Positions 35,867 through 43,973 of a stretch of 64,000 bases of DNA are shown in pieces. The notes under the pieces are model-generated. The model was not told the DNA's origin and ran no database searches. It was given only the letters and a program-made list of their open reading frames with translations. The position numbers and the translations under genes were made by a program. Source of the DNA: Alteromonas abrolhosensis. Lineage in GTDB: Bacteria > Pseudomonadota > Gammaproteobacteria > Enterobacterales > Alteromonadaceae. Every line of letters starts with the position of its first letter. The first letter of the stretch is position 1. The DNA is taken from the NCBI RefSeq assembly GCF_001953635.1, contig NZ_MEJH01000002.1, forward strand, positions 124,001 to 188,000, written 5' to 3'.

Positions 35867-35896
35867 GCGGCTTGCCTTTCTACTTAGGCAAGCCGC
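35867..35896. terminator. 10-bp GC-rich hairpin after the tetrad-repeat gene
   Basis: GCGGCTTGCC (35867-35876) and GGCAAGCCGC (35887-35896), 10-nt loop. It lacks a T-run on either strand. Placed just downstream of the repeat-protein gene, it could still limit read-through into the barrel gene or protect the mRNA 3' end. Confidence 0.6.
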
Positions 35897-35973
35897 TCTC
35901 AGATTTTAAGGTGGCTATCTAAAGCGCTAGCTCAAGATTGCTCGGCTCCCACCTATTGGTTTTGGCCAAGATG

Positions 35974-37053
35974 TTAAAGGCCTAGAGCGCCAGAGATACT
36001 TGATGTAACGTTGTCGTTTACCGTGCTTGTTACGGCGCTTTCTACCGAGCTCGTCACTGTATTATTTACTGAGCTTTCCACCGTATTTGCTACAGTATTT
36101 CCAACTGTTGCTGACACAGTTTGCTCAACAGTCCCTGAAACTGCACCTTCGACAGAGCTTGCTACCGTATCAGTAACCGTTCCTTCGACAGCGGTGCCAA
36201 CCGTTCCAGTTACAGCACTAGTCACTGTATTAGTTACGCCGCCGTCTACTGCACTTTCAATGGTGCCTGCACCCGTGCTCTCTGCCGCACTTGATACACT
36301 ATTGCCTGCGGCGGCCTGGGAAGTATTACTGAGCGCGCCACTTACATCTCCCGTTAGCGAGCCACCTGCGGTATTTACCGCGTTAACGTTAGCTAGCGTG
36401 CTTATTTGGTTTAATTCCGCACCCTGTGTCGCAGTTTGTGTAGCGCTTTCTGCTTCACCGCTTGGGTCTGTGTTTGCCGAAGTTGATGAAAGCGCAGATA
36501 AAGAACCAGACAAACTGTTTGACACCGTTCCTGACACCGACGCTGTCATGGTATTTGCTGTTTCTGATGCTGCAGACACCGCACCATCAACCGAAGCTTG
36601 CGAAGTTGATAACAAAGATGCCGCTGCTGCTGTCGAAAGCTGCTGAGTGCTATTTGCTAACAAACTGGCGTTTGACGTAGACGTTTGCGCCACTTCGTTT
36701 GGTGATGCTTGGTCAGCGTTCTCTTCACCCTCTTCTTCAGGGGCTAGCTCAGACACTTGGTTCGATCCCTGAACGGTAGAGAGGTCATTACCTGACTGGC
36801 TTGCCGAAAATTGTCCGCTAGCGTTAGCTGAATTTTTGGTAGACGCTTGGCTTTGCGTAAAGGCTTCACCTTCAGCAGAAGTCTGCGTATTAGCTTGAGT
36901 AGCAGATTGTGAGTTTGCACCGTTTGTAATTGAAAGCGATGCAGAAGTCGATGCATTAGCTGAAGTATTCGAAGAAAATGCAGTTTCTTGAGCCAACACT
37001 GATGTTGAAGCGATACCTAAAGCCAGTGCAATTGCAGTATTTAACTTTTTCAT
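35974..37053 (-). CDS. Exported low-complexity protein with C-terminal xxxV tetrad repeat
   Basis: I take the ATG at 37053 (359 residues): it has GGAG upstream and a canonical signal peptide (MKKLNTAIALALGIASTSVLAQ), while the upstream extension does not. The mature protein is almost wholly Ser, Thr, Ala, Asn, Gln, Gly and Val, with one acidic patch ('APEEEGEENADQ'). The last 92 or so residues are 23 uninterrupted tetrads with Val (or I/L) at each fourth position, e.g. TSAVTGTVGTAVEGTVTDTV. No cysteine is present in the mature part. It looks like a secreted or surface filament-like protein. It belongs to no family I recognise and sits beside an outer-membrane barrel gene. Confidence 0.8.
   Translation of the reverse strand: MKKLNTAIALALGIASTSVLAQETAFSSNTSANASTSASLSITNGANSQSATQANTQTSAEGEAFTQSQASTKNSANASGQFSASQSGNDLSTVQGSNQVSELAPEEEGEENADQASPNEVAQTSTSNASLLANSTQQLSTAAAASLLSTSQASVDGAVSAASETANTMTASVSGTVSNSLSGSLSALSSTSANTDPSGEAESATQTATQGAELNQISTLANVNAVNTAGGSLTGDVSGALSNTSQAAAGNSVSSAAESTGAGTIESAVDGGVTNTVTSAVTGTVGTAVEGTVTDTVASSVEGAVSGTVEQTVSATVGNTVANTVESSVNNTVTSSVESAVTSTVNDNVTSSISGALGL
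35983..36258 (-). repeat. Tetrad-repeat coding segment (23 units of 12 bp)
   Basis: Protein-level repeat of four residues with Val in position 4; Thr, Ala or Ser precede the Val. Units run ESAV, DGGV, TNTV, TSAV, TGTV, GTAV and so on to TSSI, SGAL. At DNA level the 12-bp units are degenerate, so selection appears to act on the protein. Confidence 0.85.
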
Positions 37054-37150
37054 CCGTTTATCTCCGTTTTTCATAAAGGACACTGAGATAACGATTGAAG
37101 AAGATCTTTTATTCCGCGCAAAAATAGATTTTTTAAAAAGAATTAAAAAA

Positions 37151-37168
37151 GCCCTGTAAAAACAGGGC
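37151..37168 (-). terminator. Intrinsic terminator after the gene at 37178
   Basis: GCCCTGT (37151-37157), AAAA, ACAGGGC (37162-37168). On the minus strand it is followed by TTTTTTAATT, an ideal T-run. It separates the periplasmic-protein gene from the repeat-protein gene, which therefore needs its own promoter. Confidence 0.9.
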
Positions 37169-37177
37169 ATTTTCGAA

Positions 37178-37879
37178 CTATTTTTCTGAAGCAGTCATGC
37201 TCTTTTCCCACCAGGGAAGCGAGAAATCTATGTTCTCTGGGTCATAGGTTTTGGCGTATTTCATTTTAACTGAACTCCAAAACGCGGCTTTAAAAGCAGG
37301 GTCATAAATAACGAATTCACCTTTTTCGCGATATTGTTCGAACAGTTTTTGATAAGCACCAACAGGCGTTAGTGGGTTATCTTGTTGGAAAACCACATCA
37401 CCACCATACGCTTCGTAAAGTGCCTTCGATACTTTCCAGCTTTTTGCCATGCCTTCAGCCATAGCTAAACGATAACGCTCTAGTTCTTCATCTTGATAGG
37501 CGCCATCACTGTCTAAATCTACGGTCCATAGTTTTATTACCGAGTACGCAGATTGAATTTCGCTTTCATTGGGCTCGATCGCATTTTTATCGGCAAAGTC
37601 AGAAAGTACAGACTCGGTAATTTTATTACCAAGGGCACGGTGAGCCAAAATGGCTCGCACTTCTTTCTCTGACTTGTCGGTCAAAATAGATTGAAAACGG
37701 TCTACATCAGCCTGTGAAGGCTGCAGTTCGGTACTAGAAATGGATTTATTGAACAAACGAGCAATTATCTCGTTTGCGGCTTGTGGTGTATTAATCCCAA
37801 GCGAAACTACTATGGCTGCAAATAGCACCATAGGAATAACGTTCGAACGCGTCACTTTGTATGCTTCCCTAAGTTCCAA
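37178..37879 (-). CDS. Hypothetical signal-anchored periplasmic protein
   Basis: A 233-residue protein with an N-terminal hydrophobic helix ('VIPMVLFAAIVVSLGINTPQAA', residues 14-35) and a helical hydrophilic body. The segment 'PSQADVDRFQSILTDKSEKEVRAILAHRALGNKITESVLSDF' is reminiscent of SurA-type chaperone N-domains, but there is no rotamase domain. 'DLDSDGAYQDEELERY' looks like an EF-hand calcium loop (D-x-D-x-D-G). I do not recognise the family. It is upstream of the tetrad-repeat gene on the same strand, though a terminator lies between them. Confidence 0.7.
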   Translation of the reverse strand: MELREAYKVTRSNVIPMVLFAAIVVSLGINTPQAANEIIARLFNKSISSTELQPSQADVDRFQSILTDKSEKEVRAILAHRALGNKITESVLSDFADKNAIEPNESEIQSAYSVIKLWTVDLDSDGAYQDEELERYRLAMAEGMAKSWKVSKALYEAYGGDVVFQQDNPLTPVGAYQKLFEQYREKGEFVIYDPAFKAAFWSSVKMKYAKTYDPENIDFSLPWWEKSMTASEK

Positions 37880-37981
37880 TAATTAGCATAAGCACAAGAC
37901 ACATTCGTTTATTATTTTAAGAATTTTCCGTTGTCTTGCGAAATGACATCTATAAGGCTTAATACTTTAGACGAGTTTTGT

Positions 37982-38398
37982 TTAAAATTCCACTTTCTTA
38001 CGCATAGATTTTTTAGCACTTTGTTGTTTTTTTACATCGACACGACGTGCTTTTGCCGCACGGCTCACCTTGGTCTTTATGCGCGGTTTTTGTTCAACCG
38101 TAGCAGCTTTTATCCACTCAACCAGACGCGCTAACGCATCTTCTCTGTTTTGCTCCTGAGTCCTAAAATTCTGTGCTTTAAGCACAAAAACGCCGTCATT
38201 TGTCACCCTACTGTCATTTAGTTGAAGCAGCTTTTGCTTCAGCTTTTCAGGTAACGATGACCCATTGATATCGAAACGCAAATGGATAGCGCTACTTACT
38301 TTGTTGACATTCTGCCCTCCACTGCCCTGGGCCCGAATGGCTTGCAATTCCGCTTCGCCCTCATCTATAGCGATAGAAGGGGTTATCATTAATTCCAT
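37982..38398 (-). CDS. arfB: Alternative ribosome-rescue factor ArfB (peptidyl-tRNA hydrolase YaeJ)
   Basis: I choose ATG 38398 (138 residues, close to E. coli YaeJ at 140) over the upstream frame because an AGGA site precedes it and the family starts here. 'GSGGQNVNKVSSAIHLRFDI' carries the GGQ catalytic loop that hydrolyses peptidyl-tRNA on stalled ribosomes. The basic C-terminal tail ('KPRIKTKVSRAAKARRVDVKKQQSAKKSMRKKVEF'-type) enters the mRNA channel. It acts when trans-translation is unavailable. Single gene, convergent to nothing on the left. Confidence 0.95.
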   Translation of the reverse strand: MELMITPSIAIDEGEAELQAIRAQGSGGQNVNKVSSAIHLRFDINGSSLPEKLKQKLLQLNDSRVTNDGVFVLKAQNFRTQEQNREDALARLVEWIKAATVEQKPRIKTKVSRAAKARRVDVKKQQSAKKSMRKKVEF

Positions 38399-38544
38399 CT
38401 CGAATCCTATTTGTTCATGGCTTAGCCACGTTAACTTTGCATCAATAGCACCGCTGCATCTATAGGGCACTATCACTACTGCTTACTTGACCACGTTAGG
38501 GTTAACCGATAGGTTAATTTTCACCCTTATTTAGGAAGTACAAC

Positions 38545-39483
38545 ATGTTCATTGCTTTGCTTATTTTTATTTGTATCTTCGTGGCTCTTATTTGGTTTAC
38601 TGCCAAAATGGACAGCAGCATCGAAAGCGCATTCTCTCCGTCAGGTAAACTCACCCCTGTTGAAGGAGGAGTAATACATTGGCAAAAGCAAGGAAACGGG
38701 CCGGCGCTTATTCTTATTCACGGTTTATTGGGCAATAGTAACAATTTTAATGAATTAGCCAAAACCCTTGCACCCCGTTACACGGTTTACTCAATTGACC
38801 GGCCAGGAAGCGGGTTTTCGAGCCGTTACAAAGGAACACCAGCAAACTTTGAGCAGCAAAGTAAAATGATTCTCGAATGGATGGAAAAAGAGGGTATTGA
38901 AAAGGCAAGCATTGCTGGGCACTCAATGGGAGGAGGCATTGCGTTAAGGATGGCAATTGACGCCCCTGAAAAAATTAAGTCAGTTTCGCTCTTATGCCCG
39001 CTGACTACGCCTCTTAAAGGTGGTGCTGGCCCTTTGTCGGTTCTCTACATTCCTAATGAGTGGGTACGCAGTAGTGTGGCAAAAACAATCGCCAGTCCGT
39101 TAAGAGCACGGTTAGGCAGAAAACAAGTCGCCCAAATTTTTCACCCCGAACTGGTACCGGCTTCTTTTTCAACGGCTGGAGGGGGCTTATTGGCGCTTCA
39201 CTCTCGAAGCTTTTATGAGGGGAGCCGAGATACTGTTTCAGCTCAAGGTAGTCTGCACAGACAACAAGCACGCTACGGAGAAATTCAATGCCCGGTAGGC
39301 GTGTTGTATGGCGAAAAAGATACCATTTTAAAACCAGATGAGCACATCGCGGCAGTGACTAAAGCGATTGACTCTGCTGTACACGAAGTCATTGCTAACA
39401 CCGGTCATATGATCCCCGTTACACAGGTACAAGCATGTGCAGATTTCATTGTATCGATAGACGACAAGAGCAAAGCCGATTGA
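38545..39483 (+). CDS. Alpha/beta hydrolase, membrane-anchored
   Basis: A 312-residue serine hydrolase. A hydrophobic N-terminus (MFIALLIFICIFVALIWFTA) forms a signal anchor. The oxyanion motif 'LILIHGLLGN' and nucleophile elbow 'IAGHSMGGG' (Ser near residue 132) are intact; the acid ('VLYGEKDTIL') and His ('NTGHMIPV') complete the triad. It resembles bacterial epoxide-hydrolase/haloperoxidase-like lipases or esterases. It stands alone, ending next to a convergent small HTH gene. Substrate unknown. Confidence 0.88.
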   Translation: MFIALLIFICIFVALIWFTAKMDSSIESAFSPSGKLTPVEGGVIHWQKQGNGPALILIHGLLGNSNNFNELAKTLAPRYTVYSIDRPGSGFSSRYKGTPANFEQQSKMILEWMEKEGIEKASIAGHSMGGGIALRMAIDAPEKIKSVSLLCPLTTPLKGGAGPLSVLYIPNEWVRSSVAKTIASPLRARLGRKQVAQIFHPELVPASFSTAGGGLLALHSRSFYEGSRDTVSAQGSLHRQQARYGEIQCPVGVLYGEKDTILKPDEHIAAVTKAIDSAVHEVIANTGHMIPVTQVQACADFIVSIDDKSKAD

Positions 39484-39918
39484 TTAATGAAGGGTCGCGC
39501 CGACTTTTTCTACCTGCTCCTTATGGGAATACTCGATAACGGCCAGCGAGCGCTCTCTGCCACATGACGACTGCTTCAATTTACGAAGCTGGTCAGCTAC
39601 GCGTTCAATACCATCGTGCTCTTTACACATTTCGAATGGGGTCATTTCAAGCGTGACGTTGTAGCTGCTAAACCACACTTTCATCTGCTCAGTGTCCCCA
39701 TCTGACAATGAGATGAGTAAATGATACATACGAATAAACGCCAACTGCTTTCTATATTCTGTGGTACCACTTTCAAAGCCAAGTAGCGTGGTCTGCGCCA
39801 ACGAAGATGGAGAAATACCCAGTATTTCAGAAGCTTGCTTGATATTTAGACCCAGTTCTTGGTACGCCCAAGTAAACGCTTTGGTAACAACACTAGTAGG
39901 AAATAATGATCTATTCAT
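39484..39918 (-). CDS. Small HTH protein with DUF2384-like (Xre/MbcA/ParS) C-terminus, no toxin partner
   Basis: A 144-residue cytoplasmic protein. Residues 10-45 form a helix-turn-helix ('ELGLNIKQASEILGISPSSLAQTTL'). The C-terminal half ('HLLISLSDGDTEQMKVWFSSYNVTLEMTPFEMCKEHDGIERVADQLRKL') matches the DUF2384 antitoxin pattern of W...N..L...P.......G...V...L. In such pairs the toxin (RES or PIN) is usually next door; no toxin gene is visible here, so it may be a regulator that has lost or never had a toxin. It ends 1 bp from the hydrolase stop and lies beside three further small genes on the same strand. Confidence 0.6.
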   Translation of the reverse strand: MNRSLFPTSVVTKAFTWAYQELGLNIKQASEILGISPSSLAQTTLLGFESGTTEYRKQLAFIRMYHLLISLSDGDTEQMKVWFSSYNVTLEMTPFEMCKEHDGIERVADQLRKLKQSSCGRERSLAVIEYSHKEQVEKVGATLH

Positions 39919-39991
39919 AGTATCGCCTCGTCTTATCGAACAATGTTATATAGATGTTATAAGACGTTGCGAAATGCGTACCAAGTTTGCC

Positions 39992-40438
39992 CTAAAGCTT
40001 CATAGAAACCTTCTCGCGGTGTGCATCAATACCTTCTTGGTCAACCGTAAACCCTTTTGAAGATAACCATTCAACGGCGTCCTCTACTGAATCCACGAAA
40101 ACATATTCTATATTGGTATCGCGATACACGCGTTTGAGCTGCGCCTGTGTGGTTGCTCGCACGGATGACTCCCCCATCACTAAGGCAACATGTGTAAGCC
40201 CTATGGGGTTTACTGAAGCAACACGCTCATGAAGGAGCGTTTCAGCATCTGGGATAAGCAGGGATTCTCCGATGACACAAACAATATCGCACCAGGTCTG
40301 CCCATGTAGACTCTCAGAGTGAGTGCGATATTCACCAGCAAAACTATTCACACACTCTTTGTTCCAAGGCCCATAGGCTTGCGTTAGCACCGCATCACCA
40401 CAGCGTGTAATGATGAATTCGCCATGAGCATACTGCAT
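39992..40438 (-). CDS. Hypothetical protein, SpoIIAA/STAS-like fold
   Basis: A 148-residue soluble protein. Strand-helix alternation ('DAVLTQAYGPWNKECVNSFAGEYRTHSESL', 'WCDIVCVIGESLLIPDAETLLHERVASV', 'THVALVMGE', 'IEYVFVDSVEDAVEWLSSKGF') resembles SpoIIAA-like/STAS proteins, including the 'GPWN' turn and the C-terminal 'EDAVEWL' helix. The molecular function is not known. Cluster neighbours: an HTH protein downstream and a CBS-domain protein upstream, all on the minus strand. Confidence 0.6.
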   Translation of the reverse strand: MQYAHGEFIITRCGDAVLTQAYGPWNKECVNSFAGEYRTHSESLHGQTWCDIVCVIGESLLIPDAETLLHERVASVNPIGLTHVALVMGESSVRATTQAQLKRVYRDTNIEYVFVDSVEDAVEWLSSKGFTVDQEGIDAHREKVSMKL

Positions 40439-40500
40439 ATAACCACCTAACTACTTCAATAAAATGTTGAGTTAGCAAATACCGTTAATGCGATATATGC

Positions 40501-40540
40501 CTTTGACTACGCGTTGTTTAAAAGCAACGCGTAGTTAAAG
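40501..40540. terminator. 16-bp hairpin downstream of the CBS gene
   Basis: CTTTGACTACGCGTTG (40501-40516) pairs with CAACGCGTAGTTAAAG (40525-40540) with one mismatch. No T-run follows. It separates the CBS gene from the SpoIIAA-like gene and may act as an mRNA 3' end. Confidence 0.6.
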
Positions 40541-40568
40541 TATGGTCCAGTATTGAAAAAATTGAAAA

Positions 40569-41132
40569 TTAAGCTGCGAGGATATTAATTAACTCAGCAA
40601 ACGTAGGGCGGCCTTGTATATCCAGCGGCAAGCGCAGTTCTCTGGCAATGTCGCTAACGCTAATCACTCCGCGAATTTCATGACTGTCTCTGTCCATGAC
40701 AAGACAATGGTGCTGTCCGTAGTCTTTAAGTGTTTCTATTACGTCACCTACAGACGAACGCATTAGTTCACTGAAGTCGAAAGACATAAGCGAGGTTTTA
40801 GGGCGCATGAAGTCATGAACGGTGAGTTCTTCTCGCTTAACCTTAAGCTCGCTCACACGCTGAATGATTTGCTGTTCACCCACATCGTGACTGGTAACAA
40901 TGCCTATGAAACGGTTTTCACTGTTTACCACCAGCATCATACGAACATGAGACTGACGCATAATCGACTCTACTTTCGTTGCCGGAGTTCGAGCGTCAAT
41001 AACATGGGGTAAGTGCTGCTTAAAGTCTGTGAAGACCGCCATAGCAGATGAATTGACAGTAATAGTGTTTTCAACAACCGGCCATGCCAAGGTATCGATA
41101 GCTTCGGTTTTATATAGATTTAAGGCGTGCAT
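40569..41132 (-). CDS. CBS-pair domain protein
   Basis: A 187-residue soluble protein with two CBS motifs: 'HVIDARTPATKVESIMRQSHVRMMLVVNSENRFIGIVTSHDVGEQ' and 'MRSSVGDVIETLKDYGQHHCLVMDRDSHEIRGVISVSDIARELRLPLD'. A CBS pair usually binds an adenosyl nucleotide (AMP, ATP or SAM) and regulates a partner. It is a stand-alone pair with no enzyme domain, so it should control another protein in trans. The downstream small gene at 41177 lies upstream on the same strand (44-bp gap). Confidence 0.88.
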   Translation of the reverse strand: MHALNLYKTEAIDTLAWPVVENTITVNSSAMAVFTDFKQHLPHVIDARTPATKVESIMRQSHVRMMLVVNSENRFIGIVTSHDVGEQQIIQRVSELKVKREELTVHDFMRPKTSLMSFDFSELMRSSVGDVIETLKDYGQHHCLVMDRDSHEIRGVISVSDIARELRLPLDIQGRPTFAELINILAA

Positions 41133-41176
41133 ACCTTTCTCCTAATCAAAAATAAAAAATGCGTTTTTTTAAATGA

Positions 41177-41509
41177 TTAAGCGAAAGTAGGGGGCCCTCG
41201 TATGATGTTTGCGCGTAGTTTGGTGAAAATTTTCGCATCAGCTGCTTTTCCAGCAGAAAGCCAATACTGCTCTACACCATTGGCAATGTTAACAAACGGA
41301 ATGCCGTCATCAATGTCGTCGTCAGATACCTCAAAAGCCGAGCTTTCCCACTCACTTATAAGGGTTGAAAGCGCAGTAGCACTGTTCGATTGCCCCGTCA
41401 TATTTTGCACACTTCTTCCCTCTCCCAATACAGAGACGGAAACCAGTGATGAAAATAGCGCTGGCAGAATGACAGCCAACAAAACGTATGAAACGCGCAA
41501 AGCGTACAA
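41177..41509 (-). CDS. Hypothetical small exported/membrane-anchored protein
   Basis: A 110-residue frame with a hydrophobic N-terminus (MYALRVSYVLLAVILPALFSSLVSVSVLG), then an acidic hydrophilic part ('FEVSDDDIDDGIPFVNIANGVEQYWLSAGKAADAKIFTKLRANIIRG'). I recognise no family. It precedes the CBS gene by 44 bp and could be in the same operon. An opposite-strand frame of similar length covers it, but the signal-like start favours the minus strand. Confidence 0.5.
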   Translation of the reverse strand: MYALRVSYVLLAVILPALFSSLVSVSVLGEGRSVQNMTGQSNSATALSTLISEWESSAFEVSDDDIDDGIPFVNIANGVEQYWLSAGKAADAKIFTKLRANIIRGPPTFA

Positions 41510-41845
41510 CCTCTACTGAACTAAACAACGTTGAAGCCAAGAAGCCACTTTTGTTACTTCTTATTTAAACTATAAGAGTATTTGGCGCGTTTAATAGAGG
41601 TGTTTGGCGCATTTTATCGACCATTAAACGACACTAGATTAAAGACGCTAACTATTAACGTGGTTTTACAGGCCGTTGGCTATGTCTTCATTCTAAAAAC
41701 AAGAATGAATACTCTCATTAAATATGATGTTTAGCCGGTGTAATTGGAAATACACTAGGTCGCATGACTTTTGCTGTACGTTTTAGCAACGACGACACAC
41801 TGAAGCAGATGTTACGGCTTCGATAATATTCAGGATAAAGGAGAA
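41510..41845. other. Intergenic, 336 bp
   Basis: The gap between divergent genes. It holds AT-rich promoter-like DNA and a ribosome site (AAAGGAG) for the YceI gene at its right end, but no operator or hairpin I would name. Confidence 0.5.
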
Positions 41846-42415
41846 ATGATGAAGAAGTTAACACTTGCCTTGGCCGCAGCGCTGTCTTTGAGCACCGCTA
41901 ACGCCGCAGATTATGTGATTGATAGCAAAGGCGCTCACGCGTCTATCAACTTCAAAATTCAACACTTGGGCTACTCGTGGCTTACTGGTCGCTTCAACGA
42001 TTTCAAAGGTACCTTTAGTTACGACGATGCAGCACCAAGTGCAGCCAAGATAATGGTGACTATCGATACAGACAGTATCGATTCAAACCACGCTGAGCGT
42101 GACAAGCACCTTAAAAGCGACGACTTCTTAAATGTTGACGAATTTCCAGAAGCGAAGTTTGTCAGCACCAAAATTGTCGATAAAGGCAATGGCTCGATGG
42201 ATGTAACGGGTGACTTCACGCTTCACGGTGTGACAAAGCCTATTACTATTGAAGCCAAGAAAATTGGCGAAGGTAAAGATCCATGGGGCGGCTACCGCGC
42301 AGGCTTTATGGGCACGACGACTATTGCACTTAAAGATTATGGTATCGACTATGATTTAGGCCCAGCGTCGCAAACAGTAGAACTAGAGCTTCACGTTGAA
42401 GGCGTAAAGCAATAG
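41846..42415 (+). CDS. YceI-family periplasmic lipid-binding protein
   Basis: A 189-residue exported protein. Signal peptide [20 protein letters not shown], then the YceI lipocalin-like barrel: '[35 protein letters not shown]', '[38 protein letters not shown]', '[22 protein letters not shown]', '[12 protein letters not shown]'. Members bind isoprenoid quinones or polyprenols in the periplasm. Length and motifs are standard. A strong AAGGAG precedes the ATGATG start. It is often near cytochrome b561, which is absent here. A bidirectional terminator follows. Confidence 0.94.
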   Translation: MMKKLTLALAAALSLSTANAADYVIDSKGAHASINFKIQHLGYSWLTGRFNDFKGTFSYDDAAPSAAKIMVTIDTDSIDSNHAERDKHLKSDDFLNVDEFPEAKFVSTKIVDKGNGSMDVTGDFTLHGVTKPITIEAKKIGEGKDPWGGYRAGFMGTTTIALKDYGIDYDLGPASQTVELELHVEGVKQ

Positions 42416-42457
42416 CTATTTCCATTTAGTTCCAGCGAGCTAAATTTATGATTTAAA

Positions 42458-42485
42458 AAAGCCCCGAACACGGGGCTTTCTTTTT
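42458..42485. terminator. Bidirectional terminator between yceI-like and ndh-like genes
   Basis: AAAGCCCCG (42458-42466), AACA, CGGGGCTTT (42471-42479), flanked by A-run and T-run. It ends both converging transcripts. Confidence 0.93.
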
Positions 42486-42495
42486 TTATATGTGG

Positions 42496-43788
42496 TTAGT
42501 GAAGTTTCAGCTTAGGGCTAATGGCCTGACTTAACTTCTTCACTAGTAGTTTAAGTGCACCTTTAATTTTTCCGTGTACCGCAAACTGATGCATATTATA
42601 CAAAGAAACATAAACCAACTTAGCTAGACGCCCTTCAATAAACATACTGCTGTTTGATAGTGAGCCCATCAAACTTCCCACTGTGCTGTATTTACTCAAG
42701 TGAACCAGCGAACCATAGTCTTTATAAGTGAAGTCCTTTGTACCTTTTTGGGTAAATAACGACGTTATATTGTGCGCAACGATGTCAGCCATTTGGTGAG
42801 CAGATTGCGCCCGAGGTGGCACCCACTTTCCATTTTCCTGCTGGAAGCCACAGCAGTCACCTAATACCCAGATATTTTTGTGCGTAGTGCTGCGAAGCTG
42901 CTTATCAACAAGAATTTGATTGGCTCTGTTCGTTTCAAAAAGTTCTAGCTTTGTTATGAAGTCAGGTGCTTTTACCCCTGCAGCCCACACCATTAAATCA
43001 GCGTCAATCCGGCCACCGTCTTTGGTGATCAACCCTGTCGCGTCGGCTTCGGCCACCATGGTTTGCTCTTTAATGTCTACGCCCAACTTATGCAGTGCTT
43101 TTCTTGCAGAGTTTGCTATGCGCTCAGGAAGCGCCGGTAATATGCGCTCTCCGGCTTCCACAATAGTAATTTTAAGACGAGAAGCCGACATATCTGGCAT
43201 ACCGTAAGCCTTAGACAAATTAGCCACATGGTGAAGTTGAGCGGCGAGCTCAGTACCTGTTGCTCCTGCCCCGACGATGGCGACATCAATTCTGGCGTCT
43301 TTGTCTTCTTGCTGATTAATGCGGATAAGCTGATTAAGGAGCGCTCGGTGAAAGCGTTCAGCTTGCTTTAACGAGTCGAGGAAGTAGCAATGCTCAGCAA
43401 CCCCTGGCGTACCGAAGTCGTTACTCACGCTGCCAACCGCCAGCACTAACTGGTCGTAATGAATCTCGCGCTCAGGCAAAACCTGTGTCCCTTCCTCATC
43501 GATTAGAGGCGACAAGGTTATAGTTTGCGCCTGCGCGTTAAGCGAGCACATTTCACCTAATTGGAAGCGGTAATGATGAGCGGCAGCGTGAATAGCGTAG
43601 TCCACACCGTCTGAATGTTTATCAATGACGCCAGCGGCCACTTCGTGTAATAGCGGCTTCCAGATATGGGTTCGACTGCGGTCGACAAGGGTAATTTCGG
43701 CTTGTTTCTTTCTCCCGAGGGTGCGGCTTAAGCGACTGGCTAATTCAAGACCACCAGCACCGCCACCAACAATTACTATTTTTTGCAT
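42496..43788 (-). CDS. ndh: NADH:quinone oxidoreductase type II (NDH-2)
   Basis: A 430-residue flavoprotein that passes electrons from NADH to quinone without pumping protons. I use ATG 43788 (AGGT upstream; the frame extends further to 43806). The FAD-binding 'KIVIVGGGAGGLELASRL' opens the protein; 'VAIVGAGATGTELAAQL' is the NAD(H) site; 'MVWAAGVKAPDF' and 'IWVLGDCCGF' are family signatures. The amphipathic C-terminal tail probably tethers it to the inner membrane. With cytochrome bd in the same window it completes a simple non-pumping respiratory route, though not as an operon. Confidence 0.93.
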   Translation of the reverse strand: MQKIVIVGGGAGGLELASRLSRTLGRKKQAEITLVDRSRTHIWKPLLHEVAAGVIDKHSDGVDYAIHAAAHHYRFQLGEMCSLNAQAQTITLSPLIDEEGTQVLPEREIHYDQLVLAVGSVSNDFGTPGVAEHCYFLDSLKQAERFHRALLNQLIRINQQEDKDARIDVAIVGAGATGTELAAQLHHVANLSKAYGMPDMSASRLKITIVEAGERILPALPERIANSARKALHKLGVDIKEQTMVAEADATGLITKDGGRIDADLMVWAAGVKAPDFITKLELFETNRANQILVDKQLRSTTHKNIWVLGDCCGFQQENGKWVPPRAQSAHQMADIVAHNITSLFTQKGTKDFTYKDYGSLVHLSKYSTVGSLMGSLSNSSMFIEGRLAKLVYVSLYNMHQFAVHGKIKGALKLLVKKLSQAISPKLKLH

Positions 43789-43973
43789 GGGTATACCTAT
43801 TAACAATCATTCCACGTATGTCGCCTGACCTTAAAAAGCGCTATACATGGCGTGACTGAAACCCATGCTGATGTCTACAGACTACGCCTGAAGCCGATGG
43901 GGTACAAGCAAATCACGGCAATAGTCTGCATTTTCAGGATTAATAGTTATCTATTACACCTATTTATTTGAAA

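Noticed and set aside
36011-36646. A 211-codon open frame on the plus strand
   Set aside because: It is the antisense shadow of the Ser/Thr/Val repeat protein; its composition mirrors the repeat and it has no ribosome site or recognisable domain.
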